64,000 bases of DNA from Sorangium cellulosum (GTDB taxonomy: Bacteria; Myxococcota_A; Polyangia; Polyangiales; Polyangiaceae): NCBI RefSeq assembly GCF_004135735.1, contig NZ_CP012670.1:1364001-1428000 (forward strand), in the 5' to 3' direction. Under the pieces are notes generated by a model, which did no database searches, was not told the origin of the DNA, and saw only the letters and a program-made list of their open reading frames with translations. The translations under genes and the position numbers were made by a program. Position 1 is the stretch's first letter; each line of letters starts with the position of its first letter. Shown piece by piece: positions 43,792-52,092 of the stretch.

Positions 43792-45068
43792 ACCAGCTTG
43801 CCGCGCACGAAGACGCGCTGGATCGCCGCGGCCTCGGGCGCGAACACGAGGTGCTGCAGCGTCTCCGCCTCGCCGTGCACGTACTCGGGGAGGCGGATGG
43901 CGAGGAAGTCGGCCTCCTTCCCCGGCTCGAGGCTGCCGATGACGCGCCCGAGGCCGATCGCGTCCGCGGCGCCCTGCGTGGCGGTGACGAACAGCTCGGC
44001 CGGCGTCACGCGGTCGCCGAGGCAGAGGGCGTTGTCGAAGGCGCTCGACATGCTGCGCCGCATGTCGAAGCTGCGGCCCGCGCCGACGTCGCTGCCGAGC
44101 GCGACCGGCACGGCGCGGGCGCGCGCCTCGGCGAGGCGCATGCGCCCGCTGCCCAGGAAGAAGTTCGAGTCGGGGCAGTGGACGAGCGCCGCCCCCGCCG
44201 CCGCGATGCGGTCCCACTCGCGCGGCGAGAGGTGGATGCCGTGCGCGAGCACGGCGCGCCCCGAGAGCAGGCCGACGCGGTCGTAGATGTCGATGTAATC
44301 GCGCGCCCACGGGTGCTCGCGCAGCGCCGCCTCGCCCTCCGCCGGGGTCTCGGCGACGTGCGTCTGCACGAGCAGCCCGTGATCCGCGGCGAGCCTCGCG
44401 GCCGCCTCCATCAGGGCGCGCGAGCACGTCGGCGCGAAGCGCGGCGTGATCGCGAACTCGAGCAGGCCGGAGCCCTCGCCGTGCCAGCGCTGCACGAGGT
44501 CGCGGGCCGCCGCGATCGCCTCGTCGCGCGGGACGCAGAGCTCCGCCGGGCAGCGCTGGTCCATCAGCGTGAGGCCGGCGATGCCGCGGAGGCCGGCGCG
44601 CTGCAGGGCGCGGAACAGGCGATCGGTCGCCGCGGCGTCCGAGCTGGAGAAGACGACGCACGTCGTCGTGCCCGACGCGAGCAGGCGACCCGTGAACTCG
44701 CCCGCGACGAGCGCGGCATAGCCGTCGTCGCGGAAGCGGGCCTCCTCCGGGAAGACCGACCGCTCGAGCCACTGGAGCAAGGGGCCGCTGGCGCTGCCGA
44801 TGACGCGGGTCTGCGGGAAGTGGACGTGCGCGTCGATGAAGCCCGGCATCAGCACCGCAGGGCGCAGGTCGAGCACCGGCCCGGCGAACGCGCCCGGCGC
44901 AAAGGGCGCCGCCCGCACGACCCGACCGTCGCCGCCCACGACGAGCAGCGCGTCGTCCAGGTAGCGGACCTCGGCCCCCGGGGAGCCGGCCCCGTCCGCG
45001 GGCGCGGCGGCCGGGGTGAGCAGGCGACCGCGGTAGGCGCGCGGCGACTCGGGGCGCGGCGCGCTCAT
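43782..45068 (-). CDS. guaD: Guanine deaminase (amidohydrolase)
   Basis: A 428-aa metal-dependent amidohydrolase converting guanine to xanthine. Family motifs: LMPGFIDAHVHFPQ (metal His pair), SGTTTCVVFS, LLVQTHVAETPAE (metal His/Glu), AVLAHGIHLSPREWDRI, VHCPDSNFFLGSGRM and GSDVGAGRSFDMRRSM (metal Asp). ATG 45068 overlaps the stop of the SH3 gene by 4 bp (ATGA). No xanthine dehydrogenase gene is adjacent. Confidence 0.85.
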   Translation of the reverse strand: MSAPRPESPRAYRGRLLTPAAAPADGAGSPGAEVRYLDDALLVVGGDGRVVRAAPFAPGAFAGPVLDLRPAVLMPGFIDAHVHFPQTRVIGSASGPLLQWLERSVFPEEARFRDDGYAALVAGEFTGRLLASGTTTCVVFSSSDAAATDRLFRALQRAGLRGIAGLTLMDQRCPAELCVPRDEAIAAARDLVQRWHGEGSGLLEFAITPRFAPTCSRALMEAAARLAADHGLLVQTHVAETPAEGEAALREHPWARDYIDIYDRVGLLSGRAVLAHGIHLSPREWDRIAAAGAALVHCPDSNFFLGSGRMRLAEARARAVPVALGSDVGAGRSFDMRRSMSSAFDNALCLGDRVTPAELFVTATQGAADAIGLGRVIGSLEPGKEADFLAIRLPEYVHGEAETLQHLVFAPEAAAIQRVFVRGKLVYP

Positions 45069-45739
45069 CGGACCGCGATCTCGCTCCGGCGCGCCCAGCC
45101 CATGACGAGGCTGTCGCCGTGGTGCTGCGCGACGAGCGCCCACCCGCCCGCCTCGCGCACGATCATCACGAGCTCGCCGGCCGCGATCGCGCCGACCCGG
45201 GAGCCGTCCGCCCGCGGCTCGTCGCGCAGCGTGATGCCGCGCGCGGCGATGCCGAGCTGCAGGCGGCCGGTCGCGCCCGGCTCCTCGCCCTCGTCGTCGA
45301 GGCCCGGGAGCTCCGCGCCGGGCGACGGCCCGTCGTCGGCGTCGGCGCCCTCGTCGAAGCGGAAGCGAGGGGCCGCCGGGGAGCGCCGGTCGAGGAGGTG
45401 GGCGAACCGGCTCGCGCTCGGCATCGGCGACCGCGGCCCGCCCACGCCCGCGGCGCGCAGGAGGGCCGGCGCCGCCGGGAGCAGCACGACCGCCGCGGCG
45501 ACCAGCAGCAGGAGCCCGGTCAGCCGATCCAGCCGGCGCGCGCGCCCCGGGGCCGGGGCGGCCTCCGGGGCGGCGGACGACGGCTGCGCCGGCGCGCCCG
45601 CGCGGCCCGCGTCGGCGGGCGGCGCGGCGGCGGGGCCCGCGTCGGCGCGCCGCGCGGCGGCGGGGCCCGCGCCGGTGTGCGGGGCGCGCGTGTCGCGAGG
45701 GCCGGGCGAGGCGTCCTGTCCGGCGGGGGGGTCGACCAT
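45065..45739 (-). CDS. SH3-domain membrane protein
   Basis: A 224-aa protein: Ala/Pro-rich N-terminus, one TM helix (LTGLLLLVAAAVVLLPAAPALL) near residue 75-95, an acidic linker, and a C-terminal bacterial SH3 domain (IAARGITLRDEPRADGSRVGAIAAGELVMIVREAGGWALVA) likely to bind peptidoglycan peptides. ATG 45739. It sits between the sulfatase-family gene and guaD, overlapping guaD by 4 bp, so the three are probably cotranscribed. Confidence 0.75.
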   Translation of the reverse strand: MVDPPAGQDASPGPRDTRAPHTGAGPAAARRADAGPAAAPPADAGRAGAPAQPSSAAPEAAPAPGRARRLDRLTGLLLLVAAAVVLLPAAPALLRAAGVGGPRSPMPSASRFAHLLDRRSPAAPRFRFDEGADADDGPSPGAELPGLDDEGEEPGATGRLQLGIAARGITLRDEPRADGSRVGAIAAGELVMIVREAGGWALVAQHHGDSLVMGWARRSEIAVR

Positions 45740-45825
45740 CAGCGCAGAGGATACGCGCTGCCGCGAGCCCGGTCGACCGCGTGAGATCCGCTGGCCGGCG
45801 CGAGGCGCCGGCGTCGCGCGGCGAT

Positions 45826-48273
45826 CTACGGCGTGGGGGACTCGAGGGCAGACATCTTTTCCCGGAGCCGCGCGAGCGCGTCGGGGCGCTCGCCGGAGAG
45901 GTCCCGGCGCTCGCGCGGATCGGCGGCGAGATCGAACAGGAGCAGCCGGTCCCGCTTCTTCCGCTTGAGCGCGATCAGCTTGAGATCGCCGTCGATGAGC
46001 GCGGCGCGGCGGGCCGTGCGGGCGAAAACCGGCCCGCGGGGCGCGCGCCCTTCGCCGGTCGCGATCGGGACGAGGGACTCGCCCTCGACGCCGGCGGCCT
46101 CCGCGCCGCCGAGGCCGAGGACGGTGGGCGCGATGTCGGCGGTGCTCACCGGGTGCGGGTAGTGGCCGGGGGCGGCGCCGGGGAGGGCGACGACGAGCGG
46201 GACGCGGATCGCCTCCTCGTAGAGCTCGAGGCCGTGCCCGAGGGAGCGGTGCTCGCCGAGCGCCTCGCCGTGCGAGCCGTGGACGAGGATCGCGGCGCGG
46301 CCGGCCCGGGGGCCCCTGGCCACCGCGTCGAGCAGCGCGCCGAGCTGCCGGTCGACGTAGGCGATCTCGCCGTCGTAGGCGGCCGTCCTGCCGTCGCCGA
46401 AGTGGATGCCGGGGTGGTCGACGTAGCGCTCGTGGGCGTCGAAGAGGTGGAGCCAGAGGAAGATCGGCTCGGCGCGCTGGGCGTGGGCGTGGGCGTCGAG
46501 GATCTCGATGGCCTTCCTGACCGCGAGGTGGCCGGTCGCCCGGCGCTCCGGGTGGGCCAGGTCGTAGACGGTCTCGAAGCGGTCGAACCCCTGGGCGAAG
46601 CCGCGCTCTGGGCTGATCCAGGCGAACGAGCTCACGGCGGCGGTGAGGTAGCCCGCGCGCTTCAGGCGCTCGGCGAGGGTGTCGTTCTCGGGCAGCAGCG
46701 TCGGCCATGCGCGGCGGTCGCGCGCGGCGCGGCTCAGGCGCCGGCCGGTGACGAGGGGCGCGATGGACCGCTGGGTCTCGCTCGAGGTGGCGTAGGCGCG
46801 CTCGAACACCACGCCGCGGGCGGCGAGCTCGGCGAGCCGCGGGGTCGTGTCGCGGCGATAGCCGTAGGCGGAGGTGTGGTCGGCGCGGACCGTGTCGAGG
46901 GTGACGAGGAGGATGTCGGGGCGGTGCTGGGCCGGCGAGGCGGGCGAGGCGGAGGCGGCCGGGGCCGGCGAGGCGGAGGCGGCCGGGGCCGGCGAGGCGG
47001 AGGCGGCCGCGGCCGGGGTGGGTGAGGCGGAGGCGATCGCGGCGGGCGCGGCGGAGGCGGCCGCGGCGGGTGAGGCGGAGGCGGGCGCGGCGGAGGCGGC
47101 CGCGGCGGGCGCGGCGGGCGCGGGCGCGGCCGCGGCGGGCGCGGCCGCGGCGGGCGCGGCCGGGGCGCGCGCGGCCGCCACGGCGAGCAGGATCGTGCCG
47201 CCCCCGAGCGCGCCGCTGCAGTCCTGATCGACGCCGCCGCCCGCGACGCTCGGCGCGCCGGGATACCGGGTCGGGTCGCCCTCGTCGCAGTCGAAGCCGC
47301 CGAAGTGCGAGCCCGTCCCGTCGCCGTCGCGGTCGGTCCATCGCTCGAGCGCGCCGAAGAGCGTGGCCGCGAGCCCGCCGCCGGCGCGCAGCGCCTGGCC
47401 GAGCGGGGGGAACGACTCGATCCGGGCGGTGGCGGCCATGAGGACCAGGGCCGCGAGCGGGACGCCCGCGAGGCTGGCGACGCGCCCGACCGCGGCGCCG
47501 AGGTCGATGCTGGAGACGAGCGCGGTCGCGACGAGCGCGATGGCGCCGTCGACGAGGGCGGCGCGCACGGCGGCGCCGGCGTCCTCGGTGGCGCTCCCCG
47601 CGAAGGCGGCGAGGGGCGCGAAGGCGGCGATGAGGGGCAGCGCGCCGATGGCGGCGCCGGCGACGGCGAGGATCCACGGCTTCACCCCGCGGGCGGCGAG
47701 GCGGTCGCCGAGCGCGACGAGGCGCTGGGTGAGGAGCGCCGCGGCCGCGACGCCGGCCAGGCCGAGGACGCCGAAGGTGGCGCCGGCGAGGCCGCGGTGG
47801 TGCGTGGCCGCCTTGAGGAGGGCGGCGAGGGCGGCGAGGACGGGCACGGACACGCCGATCCACAGGGCGATGCGGAGCACCGCGAGCCGCTCGGCGCCCG
47901 CGCCGACGATGCCGCGGAAGCCGCGGCCGGCGGCGCGGGCGAGGATGAGCGCGAGCGTGACCAGCGGGAGCAGGACCGCGGCGCCGACGAGGAGGCCGTC
48001 GAGGAAGGACGCGCCGGCGCGGGCGGTGCGCAGCGCGGTCGGGACGGCGGCGAGCGCGGCGACGCCGAGGCCGAGCACGCAGGCCTCGCCGAGGCGGGTG
48101 GTCCAGCCGCCCGGGCGCGAAGGCGGGGGGGCGGGGCGCGACGGCGGGGGGACGGACCGCGCGGGCGGCGCGCTCGATCGGGCAGGCGGCCCGCTCGGCC
48201 GCCGGGGCGGGACGCTGTCATGGGAGCCGGCGGCGCTCGGCGGCGGCGTGGAACCTGGTTCGGCGATGATCAT
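45826..48273 (-). CDS. Membrane protein with MopE-type motif and sulfatase-family domain
   Basis: An 815-aa protein from ATG 48273 (GTG 48279 is the alternative). A Pro/Ser head is followed by six to eight TM helices (about residues 60-290). Then comes a Ca-type motif DRDGDGTGSHFGGFDCDEGD with a later DQDCSG, as in MopE-like metal-binding segments, and a long Ala/Ser/Pro linker of ASASPAPAA units. The C-terminal alkaline-phosphatase/sulfatase domain begins ILLVTLDTVRADHTSAYGY. Where a catalytic C/S-x-P-x-R is expected, the text reads TSSETQRSIAPLVTGR without the Pro, so activity is in doubt; a Ser or Thr nucleophile (phosphoethanolamine-transferase-like) is possible. HGSHGEALGEHRSLGHG metal motifs are intact. 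Confidence 0.75.
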   Translation of the reverse strand: MIIAEPGSTPPPSAAGSHDSVPPRRPSGPPARSSAPPARSVPPPSRPAPPPSRPGGWTTRLGEACVLGLGVAALAAVPTALRTARAGASFLDGLLVGAAVLLPLVTLALILARAAGRGFRGIVGAGAERLAVLRIALWIGVSVPVLAALAALLKAATHHRGLAGATFGVLGLAGVAAAALLTQRLVALGDRLAARGVKPWILAVAGAAIGALPLIAAFAPLAAFAGSATEDAGAAVRAALVDGAIALVATALVSSIDLGAAVGRVASLAGVPLAALVLMAATARIESFPPLGQALRAGGGLAATLFGALERWTDRDGDGTGSHFGGFDCDEGDPTRYPGAPSVAGGGVDQDCSGALGGGTILLAVAAARAPAAPAAAAPAAAAPAPAAPAAAASAAPASASPAAAASAAPAAIASASPTPAAAASASPAPAASASPAPAASASPASPAQHRPDILLVTLDTVRADHTSAYGYRRDTTPRLAELAARGVVFERAYATSSETQRSIAPLVTGRRLSRAARDRRAWPTLLPENDTLAERLKRAGYLTAAVSSFAWISPERGFAQGFDRFETVYDLAHPERRATGHLAVRKAIEILDAHAHAQRAEPIFLWLHLFDAHERYVDHPGIHFGDGRTAAYDGEIAYVDRQLGALLDAVARGPRAGRAAILVHGSHGEALGEHRSLGHGLELYEEAIRVPLVVALPGAAPGHYPHPVSTADIAPTVLGLGGAEAAGVEGESLVPIATGEGRAPRGPVFARTARRAALIDGDLKLIALKRKKRDRLLLFDLAADPRERRDLSGERPDALARLREKMSALESPTP

Positions 48274-48861
48274 GGGCACACTGGGAGGGCCGCGCGGGGG
48301 CCTCGCGAGGGGCCTGTCGCGCCTGGCCGCGAGGTCACGCGAGGTCGTGCGCCCTTGGGGATCAGGGGCCTACCATCGGCGTGCGGGGCCGCAAAGTATC
48401 CGGCGGGCGAGCGGCGAGGCGGAGCGGGCGGCCTGAGCGGAGGAGGGAGCGCGGCGCGCCGGGCGGGGGCGCGGGGCGCGGCGTGCTCCGTGGCGCGCCC
48501 GGCCCTGAGGTCGACCGCGGGGGAGGGCGGGGAGGAGGCGTCGCGCGATCGCGTGCTGGCGGGATCCGGGCAGCCGCCTGACCAATCCCCTCATTTGTGG
48601 CCGTTTCCAACGAGAAATTGAACATGAAGGCGGGGAGGCAGGAAGATTTCCCAGAGATTTTGCTTCCCCTCTTCCCGTCTTCATGTGAATTCCCCGAAAA
48701 ATCGAGGGGATGCCTCAGGGGGCGCAAGGGACACAGGGAAGAGAAGGCCCTCTCTCTCCCTCGCGCCCTTTGCGGCTTCTCTTCCTCCCGCATCCGCGCG
48801 CCTTCCGCTCCCTCACCGGCGGATCCAGCGGGCGACACGACCTGTTGAATCTGGACGAGCT
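48274..48861. other. 590-bp gene-free stretch with direct-repeat copy 1
   Basis: No gene is supported. It contains the promoter side of the sulfatase-family gene, then direct-repeat copy 1 (48577-48700), then a purine/pyrimidine-rich stretch with a small hairpin (GGGAAGAGA...TCTCTCTCCC at about 48735-48765). Base composition is clearly less GC-rich than the flanks. Confidence 0.7.
48577..48700. repeat. Direct repeat flanking three-gene cassette, copy 1
   Basis: 124 bp almost identical to 51370-51495 (three substitutions and one 2-bp indel), same orientation. It is AT-richer than the genome and contains an inverted repeat (ACATGAAGGCGGG... with CTTCCCGTCTTCATGT) and a GAATTC. Together the copies bracket the DUF4345-NmrA-AraC genes. 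Confidence 0.9.
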
Positions 48862-49332
48862 TCAACCCATGCGGCGCTCTTCATTGGGCCGCCGTTCGCG
48901 ACGCCAGACGAGCGCCGCCACACACGAGAGGCCAAGAACGAGCTCCACGACGGTCGCCAGCACGAGCGCCTGCGCCGGCATTCCGTCGACGGCCATGCTG
49001 AGGAGGCGAGAGAGACCGTAGGAGACGTACGTCACCGCGCCCACGATCGTCGCGGTGAACGCCAGACGCGAGGCGAATGCACCGAGCATGATCAGCACGC
49101 CGGAGCCGAGGAGCGAGCCACCCGCGGCCCGTGTCTCGCTGAGCAGGCTGCGGCTGTCGCCGAGCTCGATCCCGCTGGTCGCATGGAAGGCGGCGGGCGC
49201 GAGGAGCGTCGCGCCGCCGATCCCGAGGAGCACCAGACCGGCGATGAGCAACGTGACCGTCTCGACCTGCCAGCGCTGCGTGCTCGCCGTTCCCTTCGAT
49301 ACGGGCGTCGTCACGACCTCGGGCGCGGTCAT
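48862..49332 (-). CDS. DUF4345-type membrane protein
   Basis: A 156-aa protein with four TM helices: VTLLIAGLVLLGIGGATLLAP, GGSLLGSGVLIMLGAF, FTATIVGAVTYVSYGLSRLL and ALVLATVVELVLGLSCVAALV. Intervening HATSGIELGDSRSLLSETRA matches DUF4345. No catalytic motif. ATG 49332. Codon use and base composition are slightly less extreme than in the flanks, in line with cassette acquisition. Its partner genes are the NmrA-like protein and the divergent AraC regulator. Confidence 0.8.
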   Translation of the reverse strand: MTAPEVVTTPVSKGTASTQRWQVETVTLLIAGLVLLGIGGATLLAPAAFHATSGIELGDSRSLLSETRAAGGSLLGSGVLIMLGAFASRLAFTATIVGAVTYVSYGLSRLLSMAVDGMPAQALVLATVVELVLGLSCVAALVWRRERRPNEERRMG

Positions 49333-49361
49333 CCCCGGCGCCGCTCGGCCAGGAAGGCGCG

Positions 49362-50180
49362 TCACTGCCACACACCGGACGCCGCCGCGGCACGGCAGAA
49401 GTCGCCGAAGTCGCGGGGCTGCCGGCCCAGGGCGTCGAGAACGCCGCCCCCGAGCGACGCGTTGCGGCCGTCGAAGACCTCGACGCAGAGGTTCGTGAGG
49501 AGGTCGGCGTAGTCGGGCCCGACAGACTCTGTGAGGGCGGTACGGAATGCGTCCGGCGAGAGGGCGACATAGTCGACCTTCCGCCGCGCCGCGGCCGAGA
49601 TCTCGGCCGCCGCCTGGCCGAACGTCAGGAGGCGCGGTCCGGTGAGCTCGTAGAGCCGGCCGGCGTGGCGGTCGTCGGTGAGCGCGGCGACCGCGACGTC
49701 GGCGATGTCGTCGACGTCGACGAACGGCTCGTGGACGTCGCCCGCAGGCAGGGCGATCACGCCCTGATGAACCGATTCGAGCAGGTGGCCCTCCGTGAAG
49801 TTCTGCGAGAACCAGCTTGCTCGGAGGAGCGTGAAGCTCGCGCCCGACGCCCGCACGATGCGCTCGCACCGCTCCGCGTTGGCCTCACCCCGACCCGAGA
49901 GCAGCACCAGCCTCGTGACGCCCGCGTCGACCGCCGTCGACGTCAGCGCCTCGATCGCCGCCGTCGCGCCGGGCGCTGCGAGATCCGGGAAGTATGAGAT
50001 GTAGACGGAGTGGATGCCCTCGAGTGCCCTCCGCCACGTGGACGGGTCTTCCCAGACGAACGGCGGGTCCGAGCGTCGCGAAACACCCGTGACGGGGTAG
50101 CCTTGCTCCGCGAGCCGGCGGACGATCCGCCGACCGGTCTTGCCGGTCGAGCCGATGACGAGAACGGGATCTGAACGCAT
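49362..50180 (-). CDS. NmrA-like NAD(P)-binding protein
   Basis: A 272-aa short-chain-dehydrogenase-fold protein of the NmrA/QOR2 group. It starts PVLVIGSTGKTGRRIVRRLAEQGYPVTGVSRR with a GxTGxxG Rossmann motif and continues VDAGVTRLVLLSGRGEANAERCERIVRASGASFTLLRASWFSQNF. It senses or uses NAD(P) rather than acting as a classical dehydrogenase (no Tyr-x3-Lys pair is seen). ATG 50180 has AGGAGG upstream. It shares the intergenic region with the divergent AraC gene, which probably regulates it. Confidence 0.85.
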   Translation of the reverse strand: MRSDPVLVIGSTGKTGRRIVRRLAEQGYPVTGVSRRSDPPFVWEDPSTWRRALEGIHSVYISYFPDLAAPGATAAIEALTSTAVDAGVTRLVLLSGRGEANAERCERIVRASGASFTLLRASWFSQNFTEGHLLESVHQGVIALPAGDVHEPFVDVDDIADVAVAALTDDRHAGRLYELTGPRLLTFGQAAAEISAAARRKVDYVALSPDAFRTALTESVGPDYADLLTNLCVEVFDGRNASLGGGVLDALGRQPRDFGDFCRAAAASGVWQ

Positions 50181-50318
50181 GGATAGGGTCCTCCTGGGCG
50201 GGTGCCCAATCCACCGTGCGGCGTCCGCATTGGACTGACAATCATCGAGCGTCCGGTAATCTTTGCCGATCGTCCAACCCGGCTGGACGCATGGTCGAGA
50301 CACGGCCATGCTGGAGCG

Positions 50319-51311
50319 GTGTCGAGCGCATGCAACCTCGCTCCTGCCACGGACCCGCTCGGCGAGTCGCTGCACCTCCTGCGGTTGACGGGCATTCTCT
50401 ACTGTCGCGCCGAGCTCTCCGCGCCGTGGGGCGTCGACGTGCCCTCGCTCGAAGGGTTGATGACGCTCCAGGTGATCACCGCGGGGCAGTGCTGGATCGA
50501 GGTCGACGGGGCTCCCCCGCGGCGCCTCCAGCAGGGGAGCCTCGCGCTGATCCCTCACGGCACGCCGCACCGCCTCCGCAGCAGCGTCCACGCGCGCACG
50601 GAGCCGCTCTTCGAGATCCCGGTGGAGCAGGTCAGCGACCGATACGAGATCATGCGCCACGGCGGCGGCGGCGAGGTCACGCACGTCACGTACGCCGCGA
50701 TGCGCGTCGAACACCTGGTCGCCCGACGTCTCGTCTCGCAGCTTCCCGACGTCCTGCAGATCGACACGTGGGACGACGACGACGCGGGCTGGATCCACAG
50801 CACGCTGCGCCTCATGTCGCGTGAGGCCCTCGCCCTCCGCCCGGGCGGGGAGACGATCATGACCCGACTCGCCGACGTCCTCGTCGTCCAGGCGATCCGG
50901 TCATGGCTCGTCTCGGCGCCTGAGGCGGGCCGGGGCTGGCTTGCCGCCCTGCGCGACGAGCACGTGGGACGGGCGCTGTCCGCGATACACCGCTCGCCGG
51001 AGCGCGCGTGGAGCCTCGCGTCGCTCGCCCGCGAGGCTCGCATGTCCCGCTCGGCGTTCGCGGCGCGGTTCACCGAGCTGGTGGGCGAGCCCGCCATGCA
51101 TTACCTCACCGAGTCGCGGATGCAGCTCGCCCGCACGCACCTCCAGCAGACGTCGGAGCCGCTGGCGGACATCGCGCGGCGCGTCGGCTACGGGTCCGAG
51201 GCAGCGTTCTGCAAGGCGTTCAAGCGGACGTTCGGCGCGCCGCCAGGCAGCGTGCGTCGCGCCGCGACGACGACGCCGGAGCACGCGCCGAGCGCAGGTG
51301 CCCGACCGTGA
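50319..51311 (+). CDS. AraC-family regulator (cupin N-terminus)
   Basis: A 330-aa regulator from GTG 50319. The N-terminal cupin domain (SAPWGVDVPSLEGLMTLQVITAGQCWIEVDGAP...LALIPHGTPHRL) binds a ligand. The C-terminal double HTH (about 225-325) reads RAWSLASLAREARMSRSAFAARFTELVGEPAMHYLTESRMQLARTHL and ADIARRVGYGSEAAFCKAFKRTFGAPP. It is divergent from nmrA-like/DUF4345, so it is probably their activator. Upstream in-frame starts (50202, 50280) exist; the cupin start favours 50319. A TAATCT box lies at about 50257. Confidence 0.85.
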   Translation: MSSACNLAPATDPLGESLHLLRLTGILYCRAELSAPWGVDVPSLEGLMTLQVITAGQCWIEVDGAPPRRLQQGSLALIPHGTPHRLRSSVHARTEPLFEIPVEQVSDRYEIMRHGGGGEVTHVTYAAMRVEHLVARRLVSQLPDVLQIDTWDDDDAGWIHSTLRLMSREALALRPGGETIMTRLADVLVVQAIRSWLVSAPEAGRGWLAALRDEHVGRALSAIHRSPERAWSLASLAREARMSRSAFAARFTELVGEPAMHYLTESRMQLARTHLQQTSEPLADIARRVGYGSEAAFCKAFKRTFGAPPGSVRRAATTTPEHAPSAGARP

Positions 51312-51369
51312 GTCGATGCGTCACGACGCGCAGACGACGGGGGCGATCGGCAAGAGGTAGGGGATGCGC

Positions 51370-51495
51370 CCTGACAAATCCCCTCATTTTTGTGGCCGTT
51401 TCCGACGAGAAATTGAACATGAAGGCGGGAAGGCAGGAAGATTTCCCAGAGATTTTGCTTCCCCTCTTCCCGTCTTCATGTGAATTCCCCGAAAA
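51370..51495. repeat. Direct repeat flanking three-gene cassette, copy 2
   Basis: 126 bp, copy of 48577-48700 in the same orientation, beginning CCTGACAAATCCCCTC and ending GAATTCCCCGAAAA. The flanks beyond both copies are unrelated, so the repeat ends are sharp. Both copies carry the same hairpin. Confidence 0.9.
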
Positions 51496-51824
51496 GGTCG
51501 CGAACCCTCACCCGGATGCACGTTCCTCTGGAATCAAGGCGTCTGCGCAGGCAGCACGAGGCCTCCTCGTCCGCCGATCAGGGCATCGGGCAATCGACAG
51601 GTCGTGTCTGGCCACGCAGCCGCTGAGGGCGCTCTGTCCCGCTCACCCGCGCATCGACCGCGCAGCCCTCCGTCCGGGCACCTGGCGCCCGGCACCGGAC
51701 GGGCGACAGGCCGGCGCGGACGCCAGACGGGCGACAGAACAGCGCCGCGCAGCCGCCGCGCGCCGGTGACGGCCAGTCCGGCAGAACCGGTAGAACCAGC
51801 AAACGAGAAACGCCGCGAACCCGC
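51496..51824. other. Gene-free stretch before the trp promoter
   Basis: About 330 bp without a supportable gene. It contains GC-rich, CGGGCGACAG-type short repeats (about 51705-51740) and an AGAACCGG/AGAACCAG pair close to the promoter. I see no further regulatory motif with confidence. Confidence 0.55.
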
Positions 51825-51854
51825 TTGACCCCCCGCGCGAGCGCAAGCTATGTT
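51825..51854 (+). promoter_or_regulatory. trp operon promoter
   Basis: TTGACC (51825-51830) and TATGTT (51849-51854) are spaced by 18 bp, the best sigma70-like promoter in the window. The leader peptide ATG is 6 nt after the -10, predicting a start of transcription at or next to the ATG. Confidence 0.8.
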
Positions 51855-51860
51855 CGCCGC

Positions 51861-52019
51861 ATGCCCCGCGCGCTCCCCGCGCCCTGCGCTCGCTCCCTCC
51901 GCTCCGAGGCGGTCATCCTCGGGAGCGTCGAGCGTATCGCCGCTCAGGTGGGGTTGCTCGCGGCTGGGTTCTGCTGGTGGTGCTGGTGGCTTACCGCGGC
52001 GGGCCCCTACGACGGGTGA
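51861..52019 (+). CDS. trpL: trp operon leader peptide
   Basis: A 52-aa leader peptide ending GFCWWCWWLTAAGPYDG. It contains four Trp codons in two adjacent pairs (51975-51980 and 51984-51989) separated by one Cys. Start ATG 51861 directly follows the promoter. The stop at 52017-52019 is 42 nt before the terminator hairpin. Trp clusters of this kind signal ribosome-mediated attenuation: stalling when charged tRNA-Trp is low lets the antiterminator form. The 38-residue lead-in before the Trp codons is long compared with the 14-aa E. coli TrpL. A start further upstream at 51825 is rejected because it would lie in the -35 box. Confidence 0.85.
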   Translation: MPRALPAPCARSLRSEAVILGSVERIAAQVGLLAAGFCWWCWWLTAAGPYDG

Positions 52020-52070
52020 CGCGCCTCCCCCGCGGAGGCCGACCTGGAAGGAAGAAAAGGAGGCCCGCCG
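51997..52070 (+). promoter_or_regulatory. Trp attenuator antiterminator pairing
   Basis: CGGCGGGCC (51997-52005, inside the trpL coding region just after the Trp codons) is perfectly complementary to GGCCCGCCG (52062-52070), the 5' side of the terminator stem. Formation of this 9-bp helix excludes the terminator. A ribosome stalled on the first Trp pair would leave 51997-52005 free, and a ribosome moving on to the stop would cover it. The mechanism is inferred from pairing only. Confidence 0.75.
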
Positions 52071-52092
52071 AACAACGGTGGGCCTTTTCGTT
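52061..52092 (+). terminator. trp attenuator terminator
   Basis: AGGCCCGCC (52061-52069) pairs with GGTGGGCCT (52077-52085), 9 bp with one G-U and a 7-nt loop. TTTTCGTTTTT follows. It is the only classical intrinsic terminator with a U-tract that I see in the window, placed between trpL and trpD. Confidence 0.88.

Noticed and set aside
48577..51495. Insertion sequence with transposase
   Set aside because: The enclosed genes are DUF4345, NmrA-like and AraC; no transposase is present and the repeats are direct, not inverted.
51825..52019. A longer trpL starting at TTG 51825
   Set aside because: This start is the -35 hexamer; the ATG 51861 directly after the -10 is better.
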